DNA of 64,000 nt from Adenanthera pavonina (Eukaryota; Streptophyta; Magnoliopsida; Fabales; Fabaceae): the NCBI GenBank assembly GCA_026686845.1, contig JAIVEN010000007.1:30687001-30751000 (forward strand). Reading direction: 5' to 3'. This document shows positions 1 through 12,300 of the stretch, in pieces. A model generated the notes under the pieces. The model was given only the letters and a program-made list of their open reading frames with translations, ran no database searches and was not told the origin of the DNA. How positions within the stretch are numbered: position 1 is the stretch's first letter; the number at the start of each line of letters is the position of its first letter. A program made the translations under genes and the position numbers.

Positions 1-2640
1 TTAATTTACAGATTATAGAACTTTGAACTAATTTTCTGCCCAATATATCTATTTTCTGATTTTACTTATTAGAGTATAATTTCTTATGATAATTTTCTTG
101 AATCATCTCCTATAATCAGTCTTAGCAAATATTGAACAAATAATTTGTTTGAGGAAATGACATCTATATCTCCATTTTTATCTTTTTACTAATAATTAAT
201 ATTTATAATTATGCCATCCAACTTTCTTTGTAAGTTGGTCCTTGATATTTTTTACAATTTAGTCCTTAATTTGATTTTACATAAAATATTTAAATTTTTT
301 TAATTCTAATTATACAATTAATTTCTAAATTAGAATTCAAACAAATTATAAAAAAAATTTAAATGTTAGAGGAAGATTATAAAGTAATTAAGAAATATGG
401 TTGACTTCCAATGGAAGCCAAGTTGTTGGCAAATTCACGCAAGCAGAAGGCACTTTTAGCTTCTAGGACAAGCATCACGCATACCTAACTTCAATAAGAA
501 GCCTCCGCTACGTCACAAAAGTAGTGCTAAAATCTCATCCACACAAAAGGAACTTTTAGCTTCCATCACAAGCCTCCAGTGTGACAAAAGTCTATTTCAG
601 TTCTATTTGAACCAAAAGTTCATTGTTCCAATGCCAAACCCAACCAAATTTTAACCACAAGTTATACACCCAAACACAAACTCCATCTAATACTAACAAG
701 AAGTTACTAACCTGCATTGAGGACCAATGAAACAGTGTTATGGATGTACAGTATTTTATGTCTACATGAATAGTGACATCATCGTTACTATATATCCAAA
801 ATTATAGATATAAGATAAGAGAAGATTGATGCATATATTTACACATAAGTCTCCTGATTCCTGAAAATATCATAAAGATCTTTATTATTGAAAGCCACAT
901 GAAGGATACAAAAATAATTAATTTTCTTTGCCTAAGCTGTTAATTTAATTTGCATGGAGCCAACAAATAAAAATCATGTGCGTTTGAACAATTTTTTTTT
1001 TGTTACCAATATAATTCTCACCCAATTATATTGAATATATAAATCATCACATGTACCGTACGTATATCAGAGTATGCAAATGAGATTTATAGATTTATAT
1101 TTGGATTGGATAAGTGATGAAGTGGCTACTGATGAAATAATTAAATTAGATCACACTTTTGCCTCAACATTTTTTTTAAGAAAACATGAAATTAGCATAT
1201 TAGTCATATCATACACGACGTGGTAAAAAAAAAAAAATCATACACGAGGTTTTCCGAACAGTTGAATAAGAAAAAATAAATAAATATATGAAAAAACGAT
1301 ACATGAACAGATGAATAACCAAAAATAATAAAGTATTGATATTAATACATTATATTTTCATATATTTCATTATTTTTCACATATAAATAAAAAAATTATT
1401 GTATGAATGAAGGCTTTAAAAAATAAATTTAAACTTTTCAAATCATATCTATACAAGTAAAAAATTAACACGATATATATATATATATATATATATATAT
1501 CTATCTGTGCGCGCGCATGTATAGTATTCATCTCTAAAGAAAATTCCCTTCCCTTCCTACTAGACTCAAAATTAAATAGGATATCTTTTTGTTCCTTTCA
1601 ATTTCTTAGAAACCATCACTCCTCAAAATTAAACTACAATAATTATTTTGAATTTTTCATTTTTAAAGGCTCCTTGAGGAATATGTTATATCAAGATATT
1701 AATTTTAGTGCACAGAATATATAATAACTTAAAATTTAAAAAATTTACTTCTTTTCAACGTCTAAACTCTGTGGGAGTAAAGAAAAACTTATAGGTGTGG
1801 CTAAGTGGGTTAAGGTTAACAAAGTTCGTTCACTTGGTAAGTATATTTAGCTATTCTTTACTATTAGTGTTAGGATCTTATTGATGAATAATATATAAAT
1901 ATTTTCTTCATTTTAAAATGTAAAAAATAAGTAACTAAATTATTAAAATCAAGAAAATAGTTAAATATTCTTAAATATGTCACAGATATTTTTTCCATAA
2001 ATAATCTTATTTAATATTTTCATTTAACTCTATTTTAACTCATATAATAATAAATCTACTTTAATTAGAGATGAAATTGAAAAAATATATTAATTTATCA
2101 AATAAAAGTTATTTATCTCTTATATTTTTAAATAAAATACATTTAAAAATATTTCTTACATTTTGATTTTGAAACAGAGGAGGGAGTAACATTATTTAAA
2201 TTGCAATATTTTGCTATAATTCTTATGAGCATGTGAAATCTAATTCAACTAAACTAAACCTTTTGTATTTGAAAAAAAATATGTAACAAAAATAAAAAAA
2301 TAAAAAAAACTATAGAGTTAAATAAAATATATGGAGAAAAAATAAAAAAAAATTACACCCAACTTGAGTAAAGTTGCACTATTTTATAATATTTAATATT
2401 CATGATTAATGAATAATTCAATTTCTTATAAGTTTTATTATATACTATTGATATATTAATATATTGATTATTTAATAGTTTTATATCTTTTCTTCATCCT
2501 AAAACTTTTTTCGTCAAAATTATGTTTTTATATGTTTTATTTTTAAGATTAAAATATAATAATTATTTTAAAATTTTAAAGTTGGTTATTGTAATCTTAT
2601 ATTTCATTTCATATAGTGATATATCAAATCAAACGGAACA
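1..2640. other. AT-rich intergenic DNA
   Basis: No exon-like or protein-like stretch was recognised. Around 437-600 an imperfect direct repeat is visible: the phrase acttttagcttc occurs twice with related flanks (aagcagaaggc and acacaaaaggaa). Near 1797-1818 a short GTGGCTAAGTGGGTTAAGG stretch resembles a Pol III A box, but no convincing B box follows. At 2175-2190 the phrase gaggagggagtaa looks like the 3' terminal repeat of a Stowaway-type MITE whose 5' end I could not place. The rest is low-complexity AT sequence. Confidence 0.5.
1473..1516. repeat. (AT)n microsatellite followed by short (GC)n
   Basis: An uninterrupted AT dinucleotide tract of 28 bases, then ctatctgtgcgcgcgcatg. The mixed AT/GC purine-pyrimidine alternation is a candidate slippage site. 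No gene is adjacent. Confidence 0.9.
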
Positions 2641-3035
2641 AAAGTCTGATGCAGCCGCCGCATTTAGTTTGTTTGTGTTGTTTTCTTGTTCTCCACAGCC
2701 ACAGGGTACTCCAAATTCTGCCACCTTCCACATACGAGGGTAAAGTCGTATACTTACTTGACAAGCGGCAAATAACAATTGGTCATTATTATAAGCAAAG
2801 CTAGGTCCCACCACCCCCCCTCCCCCGGCCCAAAAAAACCCGACCCGACTAGCCAAAAAGAAAGGACGCATGTCCCTACCAAAACCCAAGAGCAACTTTG
2901 GCTTCTCCATCTCCCCAAATTCCACCCCCAGTCTTCTATTCCAGCTTCGCTTCTACTTCTACCTCTCTTTTCTAAGCTATTTTTCTGAGCATTCAATTAC
3001 CAAGCCCTTGCTACGCTCTTTTGCAACTCTACATT
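2640..3035 (+). promoter_or_regulatory. UPM1 upstream region, TATA-less, with Site II-like GGCCCA
   Basis: Base composition changes sharply from AT-rich to C-rich about 400 bp before the UPM1 start. No TATA box is seen close to the start. A GGCCCA hexamer at 2827-2832 (complement of TGGGCC) matches the Site II motif common in TATA-less plant housekeeping promoters. A pyrimidine-rich leader (2900-3000) is typical of a plant 5' UTR. The transcription start cannot be fixed from sequence. Confidence 0.5.
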
Positions 3036-5661
3036 ATGGCTCTTGTTCACAAGCTTGCTTTTTTCTCTTCTCTCTACAATTCACCTCATACCAGAAATCC
3101 CCATTCTTCGAACCCAACACCCATTTGTTCACTGAACTGCAATCTCTCTACTTCGCCCTTCACAGAGAAGCATTCCATCGAGAGGTACCAGAGGGACCAA
3201 TGGGTTTACGAGAACCAATTGGGGCAAACTCTGTCCTGCCCTCTCCCGTCCTCTCCGGGATCCATTAGGGAAGACGACATCGCCCTGCAGCTCCCGGAGC
3301 TGAAGAAGCTGCTTCGGGTGCTCAGAGAGAAGAGGGAAAGTGAAGGGAAGTTCGGCGGCGGAGGGGAAGGTTTGCGCCTGGGGAATGTGTTCTTGGTCGG
3401 AACCGGACCTGGGGATCCCGAGCTTTTGACGTTGAAGGCTGTGAGGGTTATAGAGAGTGCTGATTTGTTGTTGTATGATCGATTGGTGTCGAATGATGTG
3501 TTTGATTTGGTTCGTCCTGATGCTAAGCTTCTCTATGTGGGTAAAACTGCTGGGTACCACAGCAGAACCCAGGTAAAAATATATATATATATATATATAT
3601 ATTTGGAATTTGTTAGTGGAACTTGGGTGTTCTGTCATTTCCTTCATTACTATGCCATTTAATGCCTTGGTGTTAATGAAAGTTAATTTGTTTTCTTCTG
3701 GTCAACTTTTGGCAGGAGGAAATACATGAGCTTCTTCTGAGTTTTGCAGAAGCTGGAGCTACTGTTGTGAGACTTAAAGGAGGTGATCCATTGGTTAGTA
3801 TTCACTCGGGAGGGTCTTGAGTGACATTTTTTTCTTAACTAATTTGATTAATTAGGCTTTTATGATTTCTGTTGTGAACTGTGAAGTTGTTTAAATGCTT
3901 ACTATTGGGCATTATTAGGTGTTTGGAAGAGGTGGAGAAGAAATGGATTTTCTGCAACAGCATGGTATTCACGTGAAAGTTATTCCAGGTATGCAACTGA
4001 TATCATTGAGAAGCTGAAGCCCCGTAAGTAACTGTTTTTTAAAACAGTTTTTTTTTTTAAACAGAAAAAAAAACTTATATAATAAACCTATTTTTTATAA
4101 AATGATCTGAAAAATAGAAAAATAAAAGAATAGAAAATCTGAATAAAAGAATAGAAAATTCAGATTTTGTAGTTTTTATTTTAAAAAATACAAAAAAAAA
4201 GTGAAAAATACCTATCTCATGAATGGTAAAGTTATAAATTTTAAATAATTCATCTAACACTTACTAGTTATGATTTTGAGAATAATTATTCAAACAGATT
4301 TTTTTATTTATTTTTTTTTCTAAAATTTATTTTTGAAAATAGTATTGAGAACAATAAAATAGAAAATACTTTCATGGATTCTCAATTTCTTTTAAACTGT
4401 TGGTTAGCTCTTCCATTGTTGCCTGTAAGCTACTATACACAAGGAATGATATAGAGACATAGTAGAAAATGATAGTAATTGCGACTTGAAACCTGTATAT
4501 TCCCATCAATCACGGGCATTGATTAGATTATGCTTTAAGTGACTATCTACTTTTGCATATTTTCAGTTTGTATTTTCATCTGAGTCTTTTGTATCCAATC
4601 TATGACTGAATTATGTTTTACATTTTTCCTTAGTAAAAATGGATTGTTGACATCATAAATAGAGGATGATATTTGTAAAATCTAAAATGATGTGGAAAGA
4701 GGATTGCTCCCATGGTTTTATATATGTGCTACAATGCACTTCATTACTTTTAAAAAGTGAACATAAAATGGTTACTTTTTTGCCATTATATACAATTTAT
4801 GAATGTCTTAAAGTGAATTAGGACATTTATTTGAAAAAAGAAAAAATGCATTGTATGCTTCTATTATTGGAAGAAAACTACATAAGAGCATGAAACATGA
4901 CTTCTATTATGCTCATTTATGTTGTAAAAGATTTGTGTGATTCTATTAGTTCTGTGATTGCTTTCAAAAAGATAAGACGTGGTGATCTGGCAATAATCAA
5001 TGTTCTCATTGCTTCAGGTATAACTGCAGCCTCTGGAATTGCGGCAGAGCTGGGAATACCATTAACTCACCGTGGTATTGCAATTAGTGTGAGATTTCTC
5101 ACAGGACATTCAAGGAAAGGTGGAACAGATCCTCTCTTTGTGGCAGAAAATGCAGCTGATCCTGATTCTACCTTGGTTGTTTATATGGGCTTGTCAACCC
5201 TGCCTTCACTAGCCAAGAAGTTAATGGATAATGGTCTATCCCCCCAGACTCCAGCTGTAGCCATTGAGCGAGGGACCACACCTCAACAACGCACAGTGAG
5301 AACAATCAATATTATTGTTTTATTCATTATTAATAGTTGCTATCTTCTAGTTTGATTGTATGATCACTTATTGATTCAATTATGTAATCGTGGGTTTAAC
5401 TAACCTAAGATGATCAATTTGTTTCTAGACCTAATATATGTGTAATGGATGCTTTAAGGTTCAGCTTTTCTGGTAATCAGTTCTAACAACTGATTGCACT
5501 TTGCAATATTGCAGGTTTTTTCAGAACTGAGGGACCTTGCTGATAAAATTTTGTCTGCTCAATTAGTGTCACCAACACTGATCATAATTGGAAAAGTTGT
5601 GGCACTGTCACCATTTTGGCCAATTTCTTCAAAAGAAGAATCATACTTGGTGGAAGCATGA
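3036..5661 (+). CDS. UPM1: Uroporphyrinogen-III C-methyltransferase, plastid (UPM1/SUMT)
   Basis: Transfers two methyl groups from S-adenosylmethionine to uroporphyrinogen III, giving precorrin-2, the first committed step to siroheme (cofactor of nitrite and sulfite reductases), in plastids. Five exons: 3036-3572, 3716-3793, 3919-3988, 5018-5295, 5515-5661. All introns are GT-AG, phases agree, and the product is 369 aa, the length I recall for Arabidopsis UPM1. The N-terminal ~110 residues are Ser/Asn-rich and transit-peptide-like. The tetrapyrrole methylase domain follows: GTGPGDPELL at 122-131 (SAM-binding loop), DRLVS near 148, RLKGGDPLVFGRGGEE at 198-213, then GITAASGIAAELGIPLTHRG and FLTGH. 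I chose ATG 3036 (MALVHK) because the family begins MAL; an in-frame ATG at 3021 would add five residues. An AT microsatellite starts a few bases inside intron 1. Intron 3 is about 1.03 kb. The gene is convergent with the fucosyltransferase gene. Confidence 0.95.
3579..3602. repeat. (AT)n microsatellite at UPM1 intron 1 donor
   Basis: An uninterrupted AT tract begins 6 bases after the GT of the intron 1 donor (3573-3574). Intron 1 is only 143 bp, so repeat length is a sizeable part of it. Confidence 0.9.
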
Positions 5662-6651
5662 TGGGCTTTATTGATATAATCCAAGCAACTTGTGAGAAGG
5701 ACTTCTCATTGTGGAGATGTTGTTATATTCATGGGAGGTGGAAATGGAAGCAGGCAAGTACTCTGATGCTTTTTGGTAATATGGAACTTCTTTCCAGGAG
5801 AAACTTCAGTGAATGATATTTATTGGAGTAATTACTGCTTCTGATTGAACGAAGTGATCTGAAAAGCAAAATCTGATTTTACATGCTGGAGATTGGGATG
5901 GATATTTGTTTTCTGAATCTCAAGCTTGGAGGAGAAAATTTTGATCTCATTTCTCATTCGTATTACAACAGAAGAATTGAACAGGTTCTGCTGCCGTTAA
6001 ATTGTATCATAGCCCCATTATTGTATGATTTATATCGAAACGTGATTTGATTTATTCAACTTTTCATTGTTGCTATGCAGTGTCATTTTGGTCTGTAATC
6101 ATGCCTGTATTCTTGCTGATTAATCATTTCATAGCTTGGGTCGGCAATTTTTTATTTATTTTACAAATGCATAGTATCTAACTCTGGCAAAATCGAGTGA
6201 TCCGGCAATTGTTCGAGAAGTTGGAACAGTTTTGGTATTCAATAAATTTTTTTTCCTGATTCATGAATGTTTCAACTTGTACTAACAATTATTGGCCGTG
6301 GCTGGTGGTATGTATATGAGATTTACTTTTCCGCTGCTCAATTTTAGATTTACAGACTTGAAACTAGACTTGTTAATTCTGTAATTTAGTCTGTACATAG
6401 TTTGACTAGAGTTGAATACATGATTGTTTGTAGTGAGACATTTAGTTTGTCTTGTTTTCTGTGCACCCCTTACAACCTCTTAATATAAAGAATTAAATAA
6501 TGATAATGTAGTATGCGTAAGGAATAATGTGAGTGCAGTGAGATTTGCCCTAAAAATCACCTAAGTTACTTTCCAAAAGTCATGAGACCTGACACTCCCT
6601 TGTCGGGAACATTTGCAATTGAGTAATCATTCTGGAGGGTAGGGCTATAAG
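5662..6651. other. Convergent 3' region between UPM1 and fucosyltransferase genes
   Basis: This 990-bp stretch separates two convergent stop codons and presumably holds both 3' UTRs. A canonical AATAAA lies at 6241-6246 on the plus strand, about 580 bp after the UPM1 stop; it is a candidate poly(A) signal but rather distant. No conserved coding segment is seen. Exact transcript ends cannot be determined. Confidence 0.5.
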
Positions 6652-9600
6652 TTACAAGTAAGAAGGAGCATGTGAGTCTCTGCACATGCACTCAGGGACA
6701 GGATATTTGGTGACATCCCTCTGAGCTTTGCTTGTTCTGAGTTCAGGCTGCCCTAACGAGTCTTGGTGCAATTTCTTGATGATCTTGTTAAACTCTTCTT
6801 CTGGAAGGGAAGAATTCATAAAGTATGGGAGCATTTGTCTTTTGTTTGGGGTTATGTATTTCTTATGCCCTGCGTAAGCTCGGTGACCCTGCAAAGCCAT
6901 CACGAGAAGTTAATGCAGAATCTCTTAGATATGGTGCATGAACCAGATGAACCAAAAATTAGCAAGTCTTAAACAATGGCGCACTTTCTCTTTACTAGGG
7001 TGATAACTCTAGAAGGCTCTTGGTAGTACTCTATAAGGCTAGAGTTTGACTTAGTATTACTCAGTGTCATCACAAGCCATGATATGTGATCTGTCATTAC
7101 ACCAGATTCACGGGAACATTCTTTTAAACTATTCGTTTATGATATATTCAGGAAAGTTTCAATGCTTGCTCATTTGATATCCATCTTCGTATGCTTCTCA
7201 AACTCGCAAATTATTGTTCCAGTTGGATGATGAACACACACACAGATGATAGGACGGAAGAGTCACTGTCAAGCATACCTGAATTGCATGGCCCATATTT
7301 CCTCCATGAGATGGCATGAAAACATCACTCTTATCAGAAACTATGTAATCAATGGCAGCCATTAGAGAAGCTTTGTTTCTGAAAGGCTCTAGTTCTCCTG
7401 GCAAGGCAATATCTTCTTTATTGTAAAAGTGTGGAAACTCATGGATTATAGGAAGCAATGCTTCTTTTTCACCTAATGGTTGCCCTCCAGCCCAGTAAAT
7501 TCTTGCACTTTTTGAAGCTCCGAGAGCTTTAAGCAGCCTATAGGTAAAGCCAGTTGTTATAAAAATTACAGTAAATTATATGGATTTCTTTCTAATTTCA
7601 ACATAAATCCTCAAACACTCACACATACACCCACCCACCTGGTAACCTCCATGGCATTCAAGGGGCAGAGGCCAGCCAGTTTCCTTTGATGATAAGTCAT
7701 TTTTAATCTTGCTTTCAAGAGTTCTGGGCGTTGTATTCTCTCATTGTAGACAATCTCATCGTACTCTCGCCTTAGACCTGGTAGGCATCCTGTTCTCACC
7801 CAAACATCTTTTTCCATTCCTAGATGCAGAGCTATGTATGGTCCTTTCCTCCTCATTCTCTCTGCAATATTGTTCCCAACTTCCTCCACCGGTTTCGCAA
7901 ACCTTAGTGCATGAAAAGCAACCTGACCGGAAAATAGAAGTTTCATGAACAAAAGATTAGCATGATTATGTTTAACTGTTAATGACTTTGTGAGGGATCA
8001 AATAGCGTATGAATTCAATACAATTTGTCAATTTTTAGTTCGATTATGTTAGAAAGATTTTCACTATTTGTTTTGCGTCATTCATTATATTGAGTGAAAC
8101 GATACTGTCTTGAAGTCTGATATGGCGTAATGTGGATATAATAAATCAATACGAATGGCGGAAATTGGACTAAAACTACGCAAACTGTATTGAATTCAAA
8201 TCCTCTAAAATAGGGGGAAGAAATTTATGATACTGCTTTAAACTAAAAGGGACAAATAGATGGATTTAAACAAAGCAAATTTGGAAGAGAGAGAGTGCAG
8301 TACCTTGCATCGAAGTTTCTGGAGATCGGCAGGAAGATCCTTGGACAGCCTTGAATCCAAGCCACGTAAGAGCAAAACACCTTCTCTGTTGAGCTGTAGA
8401 GAGAGGGCAACAGAATCATATCATTACAACACTCATGAACCACTCTTTTCCAGGAGAAACCGAAGCTTTCCTTAGTTAACACATATTGTCTCAAACATTA
8501 CATCTCTGACTGTTATTATTTATGTCATCAATCAATATCGTTAAAAAAATAGTAATTAGGTGTATTCTATTTTTTACTACCAGAATTTTACTTAATTTTA
8601 AGTAGGGTACTCAAACACACACTTTTCAAATAAAAACTACATTAAAAAAATGTAAAAGTCTAAAACGAAACAAAACAGTTAAACCTATTATTTGCAGCAC
8701 AGGGCACAGCAGTTCCGTTTACAGAAGAAAAGAAGTGAATATTTTCATACCCTTTTGAGATAACGATAACGGATCCAAGCAGGAGTGACATGAAGAGGAG
8801 GACTTCCTTCCACTGGCCTTGTCATGAGGTGCGTTGAAGGCAATGCTGACACCACTCTTACTACGTCCCCAAGGACCCTCTTGAAGTGCTCCAAGTCAAA
8901 TATTTCCCCAAATTCACTGCCAGCAAATCAATATTAACTACAAAAGATTTTTTTCTTTCTGGGTAATCGCTGAAAGAAAAGGTTTTTCTTTGACATTTAC
9001 CAAGTTTTTGAAACACTACCAGCTTCCATATCACTCCAAAAGAAGTTGAGCTTAAAGAAAGCCAATGGGTTGAAAGTTTGATTACTGTTTAACCATATTT
9101 TGATACTTATCTTCATTTCTCTTCCAACTTGTTTTCCCTGTCAAGCTCTGATACTGGTATTATGGTATTAATTTGTGTTGCTCTGCTACTTCCCAAACAA
9201 TACTTAAGTTCTAGTATTATGGTATTAATTAATCTGGTATTTCTTGAGGAAATTATTCAAAGTTTTTTTTTTACCATCGGGAAATTATTCAAAGTTTAAA
9301 TTTGTGTGTCTGTCATATTTACCTTTCGTCGCCCCAAATGACGTTGACCTGCAGAATGGGGACAACCAAAGCAGCCCCAAGAATCCTAGCAATCACAACG
9401 GCATCCACAATCTGATTCCTCTGCTGATTCAAGCCTCCGGAAACCACAATCATCAAATACTTTCTCCTTTCCTTGACAATCCTTTCAGTTTCTCTTCTGA
9501 ACTCATTGCTGAAATCCAAACACGGCCTGTACCCCAATCCATCTGGTTGCTTCCAAAACTCCAAATCTCCATTTTCATCATCATCTTCTTCTTCTCTTCC

Positions 9601-9981
9601 ATTCTCCAAGGCAAAAGCCTCAAACTCAGATTTTGAAGCATACCCATTTAAGGAAATGACGCCAAGTTTGGATTTTGAATGATGCCCATTGGAGGTTGAA
9701 ACATTGGGTAGAGTTGTAGTACATGGGTAGGGAGAAAAGAGGGGTTTTAGATTGAAGCGGAACTTCAGAATGCCGAGGAAGGCAAGGAAAAGGAGAGTGA
9801 AAAAACAGAGTCTCGAGTGTGTGGAGGGGAAGCCATTAATGAAGAGCTTGTGGTTCCTCGAAGATTTCTTGGGGGAATCAAGCAGAGATTGGAGAGAAGA
9901 AGAGGAAATGGAGTTGATGATCTGAGAGGGGACAGAGATATAGGATAGCTTCCAGGGGTTGTTCTTCTTCCACTTGGCCAT
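6652..9981 (-). CDS. O-fucosyltransferase family protein (plant GT106/GT65-like)
   Basis: A plant protein of the GDP-fucose protein O-fucosyltransferase family, probably acting in the Golgi on cell-wall polysaccharide or protein; the acceptor is unknown. Six exons, minus strand order: 9981-9323, 8916-8751, 8393-8304, 7922-7639, 7537-7279, 6888-6652. All junctions are GT-AG with consistent phases, giving 564 aa. Residues 58-73 form one hydrophobic segment after a short basic N-terminus, so it is a type II membrane protein. The domain starts near CLDFSNEF. Family hallmarks are WGDESEFGEIFD (exon 1/2 join), LPSTHLMTRPV, YIALHLGMEKDVWVRTGC (334-351), KMTYHQRKLAGLCPLNA, RIYWAGGQPLG, and MPSHGGNMGHAIQGHRAYAG (474-493). 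Position 340 is Gly where I recall Arg in the HLR motif of many relatives. Start ATG 9981 (MAKWKK) is preferred over an in-frame ATG at 10047, which adds 22 residues with no family similarity. Confidence 0.93.
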
Positions 9982-12127
9982 TATTACTGTAAGAGTTGTG
10001 GAATGAGTATGAGAGTATGAGAGACAGGAATGGTTGGTTTTTCCCAAGAATTCATGGGGATTGTTGCATTTGGTTTGTCTTTTATAGAAGCTGTTTTAGG
10101 AAAGAAAGAGAGAGGCAAGGCGGGAACGCAAAGCAAGAAGATGACATGTCTGCTGGTAGTGGAAAACAGAGCTGGAATTTGGACATATTTTGTGAGCTTA
10201 ATACAGAGTTGAGGTATTCTATTAAATTCAGCTCACTAAATTTTAGTCTTATCTTTATTTAAAATTGAGAGACTTTTCAATTATGCCTTGCATCTCCAAT
10301 TTTCTTTCAGCCTAAAATGGATGGATAAAAATATGGTTGCTACGTAATGACCCTTTTAACCCTTCTTACCTATAATTGACAATAGAATATCATATTTATG
10401 ATATAATCATCATTGTTTCATGTTACATCTTTAGGTATAATTTTATATAAAAGAATATTAAAATAATATTTTAAAAATTTGTATTGAATTCAGTATGAAA
10501 ATTTAATTGATTTAATTAACTCCATATCAAGTCATAAATAGTGAGGGTACAATGGTAAATGACCAACACTGCTTGCTACGGTTAAGGTGTAGGATTGTAA
10601 ACTAATATCTCGAGAGGAAGCCCTGTCGTTTTGTGGTAAAAGCCAACTGCTCACAACAATATACGACAGGTAAGGGGCATATCCTCCCCTTGCAGTGCAC
10701 ATAAGTAAGGAGAAGGGTGAGAATAATTTACCTTTTTGGATGTAACCAAGAGCATCTATGAGTAATAGAGATTAATCTCCCTCAAGAAATAAAAAGTAAA
10801 AGATAAATCTCTTTTAACCCTTTATGCTCTATATGAATCTCCCTAGTCATGAGTTATGAATATTTGAATATAATTAAGAGTTATAAGATATGATATTCTT
10901 ATAGATACATAACTTGCATCCAAATCAGATACTCCGAGCTATGCACACACACACACATATTGTATATATTTTTCCAGCTTTTACGTTAGTCGTGTTATTC
11001 ATCTCATGATTATTTGAAAATTTGAAATTATATTATCGAAACGAAACACCCGTGATCTATTTTAAAAATGAAATTTCAATTTTTATGGCCGAAGAGAATA
11101 TCACGTACGTGGAAAACGGGGGTCTCTTATCTCTCTTTGCATGTTTACGTTTGTGGGGTCCCACATGGGAGTTGGAAGCCTCTCCAAACCACGCTGGCAC
11201 TTCCCTGCCACGTGTCTAACAGTGACGCGTCAGTGGCTGCAACATGAGACGTCTATTTTAAGCTATGGGCTTGTGGGCTCCACCTGCCTCCCTTCCACTT
11301 TTTAACACTAAAACTGCAAAACGATACAACCAAGATAATTTCTTTTTTTTTTTTATAAGTGCTACGAGTATTTTAGTCCATGATTGAAGGCTGATACGAG
11401 GCGTAAAAATAATTGAGGTAGGTTTTATTTCTTTTTAACACATAGTTTGAGGCCCCAACCCAGGACACCATTATTAAAGATCTTAATTATATTAATTAAT
11501 AAAATTTTGATATAGTTAATAAATAGTTAGATTTTTTAAGCATGTTATCCTGAATTCAATCATTGGCCATATGTATAAAAAAAACTTTATTGGGGGAGAT
11601 AAAATCTACTTATTTAATTTTTACACCTCATATTAGTTTTCAGTTATCAATTTTTCTTTGATATTTAAAAAAAAAGGGAACTTAACTATGTTAGAACCTC
11701 GTGGTAATAATTGGGTTATTTTTAACTAAATTTTATTGGACAAGATTTTTTGTTTTTCGTCAACATTAAACAAGAATTCAAAATCTCTTTTTAAGTGAAA
11801 TTGGACTTTAAAGTAATGTATAGAGTTTAGAATAAGCCGCAGAGAATTACACGAGTATTGTACCAACTCATGAACTGTTTAGAAAAGAAAATAAATTTAA
11901 AGAGGGAAAAAAAAAGTCATGAACCCAAAATGGAGCTGAATATTGTTAATGTCATCATAATGGGTGCGATAAAAGAAAGAATAGAAGAATGGAGTAACAA
12001 TATAAAAAAGGAAGGAGAAAAAGATAGATAAAGAAATTAAAGAAAGCACACGTATGTATATATTTCTTAAGAGCCAAGAGATGATGAAGTAGAAAATGAT
12101 TTAAGTTAATCTTACTAAATGGCTTGA
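9982..12127. other. Intergenic DNA upstream of the fucosyltransferase gene
   Basis: The first ~250 bases are presumably the 5' UTR and promoter of the minus-strand fucosyltransferase gene; no clear TATA box was seen close to its start. At 11040-11300 base composition rises noticeably above the AT-rich surroundings and contains ACGT-core motifs, but no convincing exon. Elsewhere only low-complexity AT sequence and a short (CA)n tract near 10943 are seen. Confidence 0.5.
11209..11232. promoter_or_regulatory. G-box plus TGACGCGTCA palindrome
   Basis: CCACGTGT (core CACGTG at 11209-11214) is followed 8 bases later by the perfect 10-bp palindrome TGACGCGTCA (11223-11232). Both fit plant bZIP/bHLH binding sites. 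They lie about 1.2 kb upstream of the fucosyltransferase start within a locally GC-richer island. Function is inferred from motif only. Confidence 0.4.
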
Positions 12128-12300
12128 AGTCCTATTAAAAGGTGTAGAGGAAGACTAAGAAAGATATTAAGAGAAGTTATAAGTCGTGACCTCTTGTTAC
12201 ATAATTTATCTGAATATATAGTGTTTGATAGAGTTTATTGACATCGTATGATCCATGTAGTTAACTCACTTAGTATGATAAAGTTAATATTATTGTTGTT
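12128..12300 (+). mobile_element. LINE (RTE-like) 3'-end relic
   Basis: Conceptual translation of the plus strand gives PIKRCRGRLRKILREVI, then ISRDLLLHNLSE, an in-frame stop at the position of the usual W, and HRMIHVVN. This matches the conserved tail of plant RTE-type LINE ORFs (pattern RGRPRKT, DL, DRAxWRxRIHVAD). It ends in a run of ttg/ttatt repeats, as such elements often do. It is a degenerate fragment with no intact reverse transcriptase. Confidence 0.6.

Noticed and set aside
1797..1845. tRNA- or SINE-like A-box sequence
   Set aside because: Only the A-box-like word is convincing; no B box, acceptor stem pairing or SINE tail could be shown.
9244..9682. Plus-strand frames opposite the fucosyltransferase first exon
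   Set aside because: They are antisense shadows of a well-supported exon; the Ser-rich content mirrors the Asp/Glu-rich coding strand.
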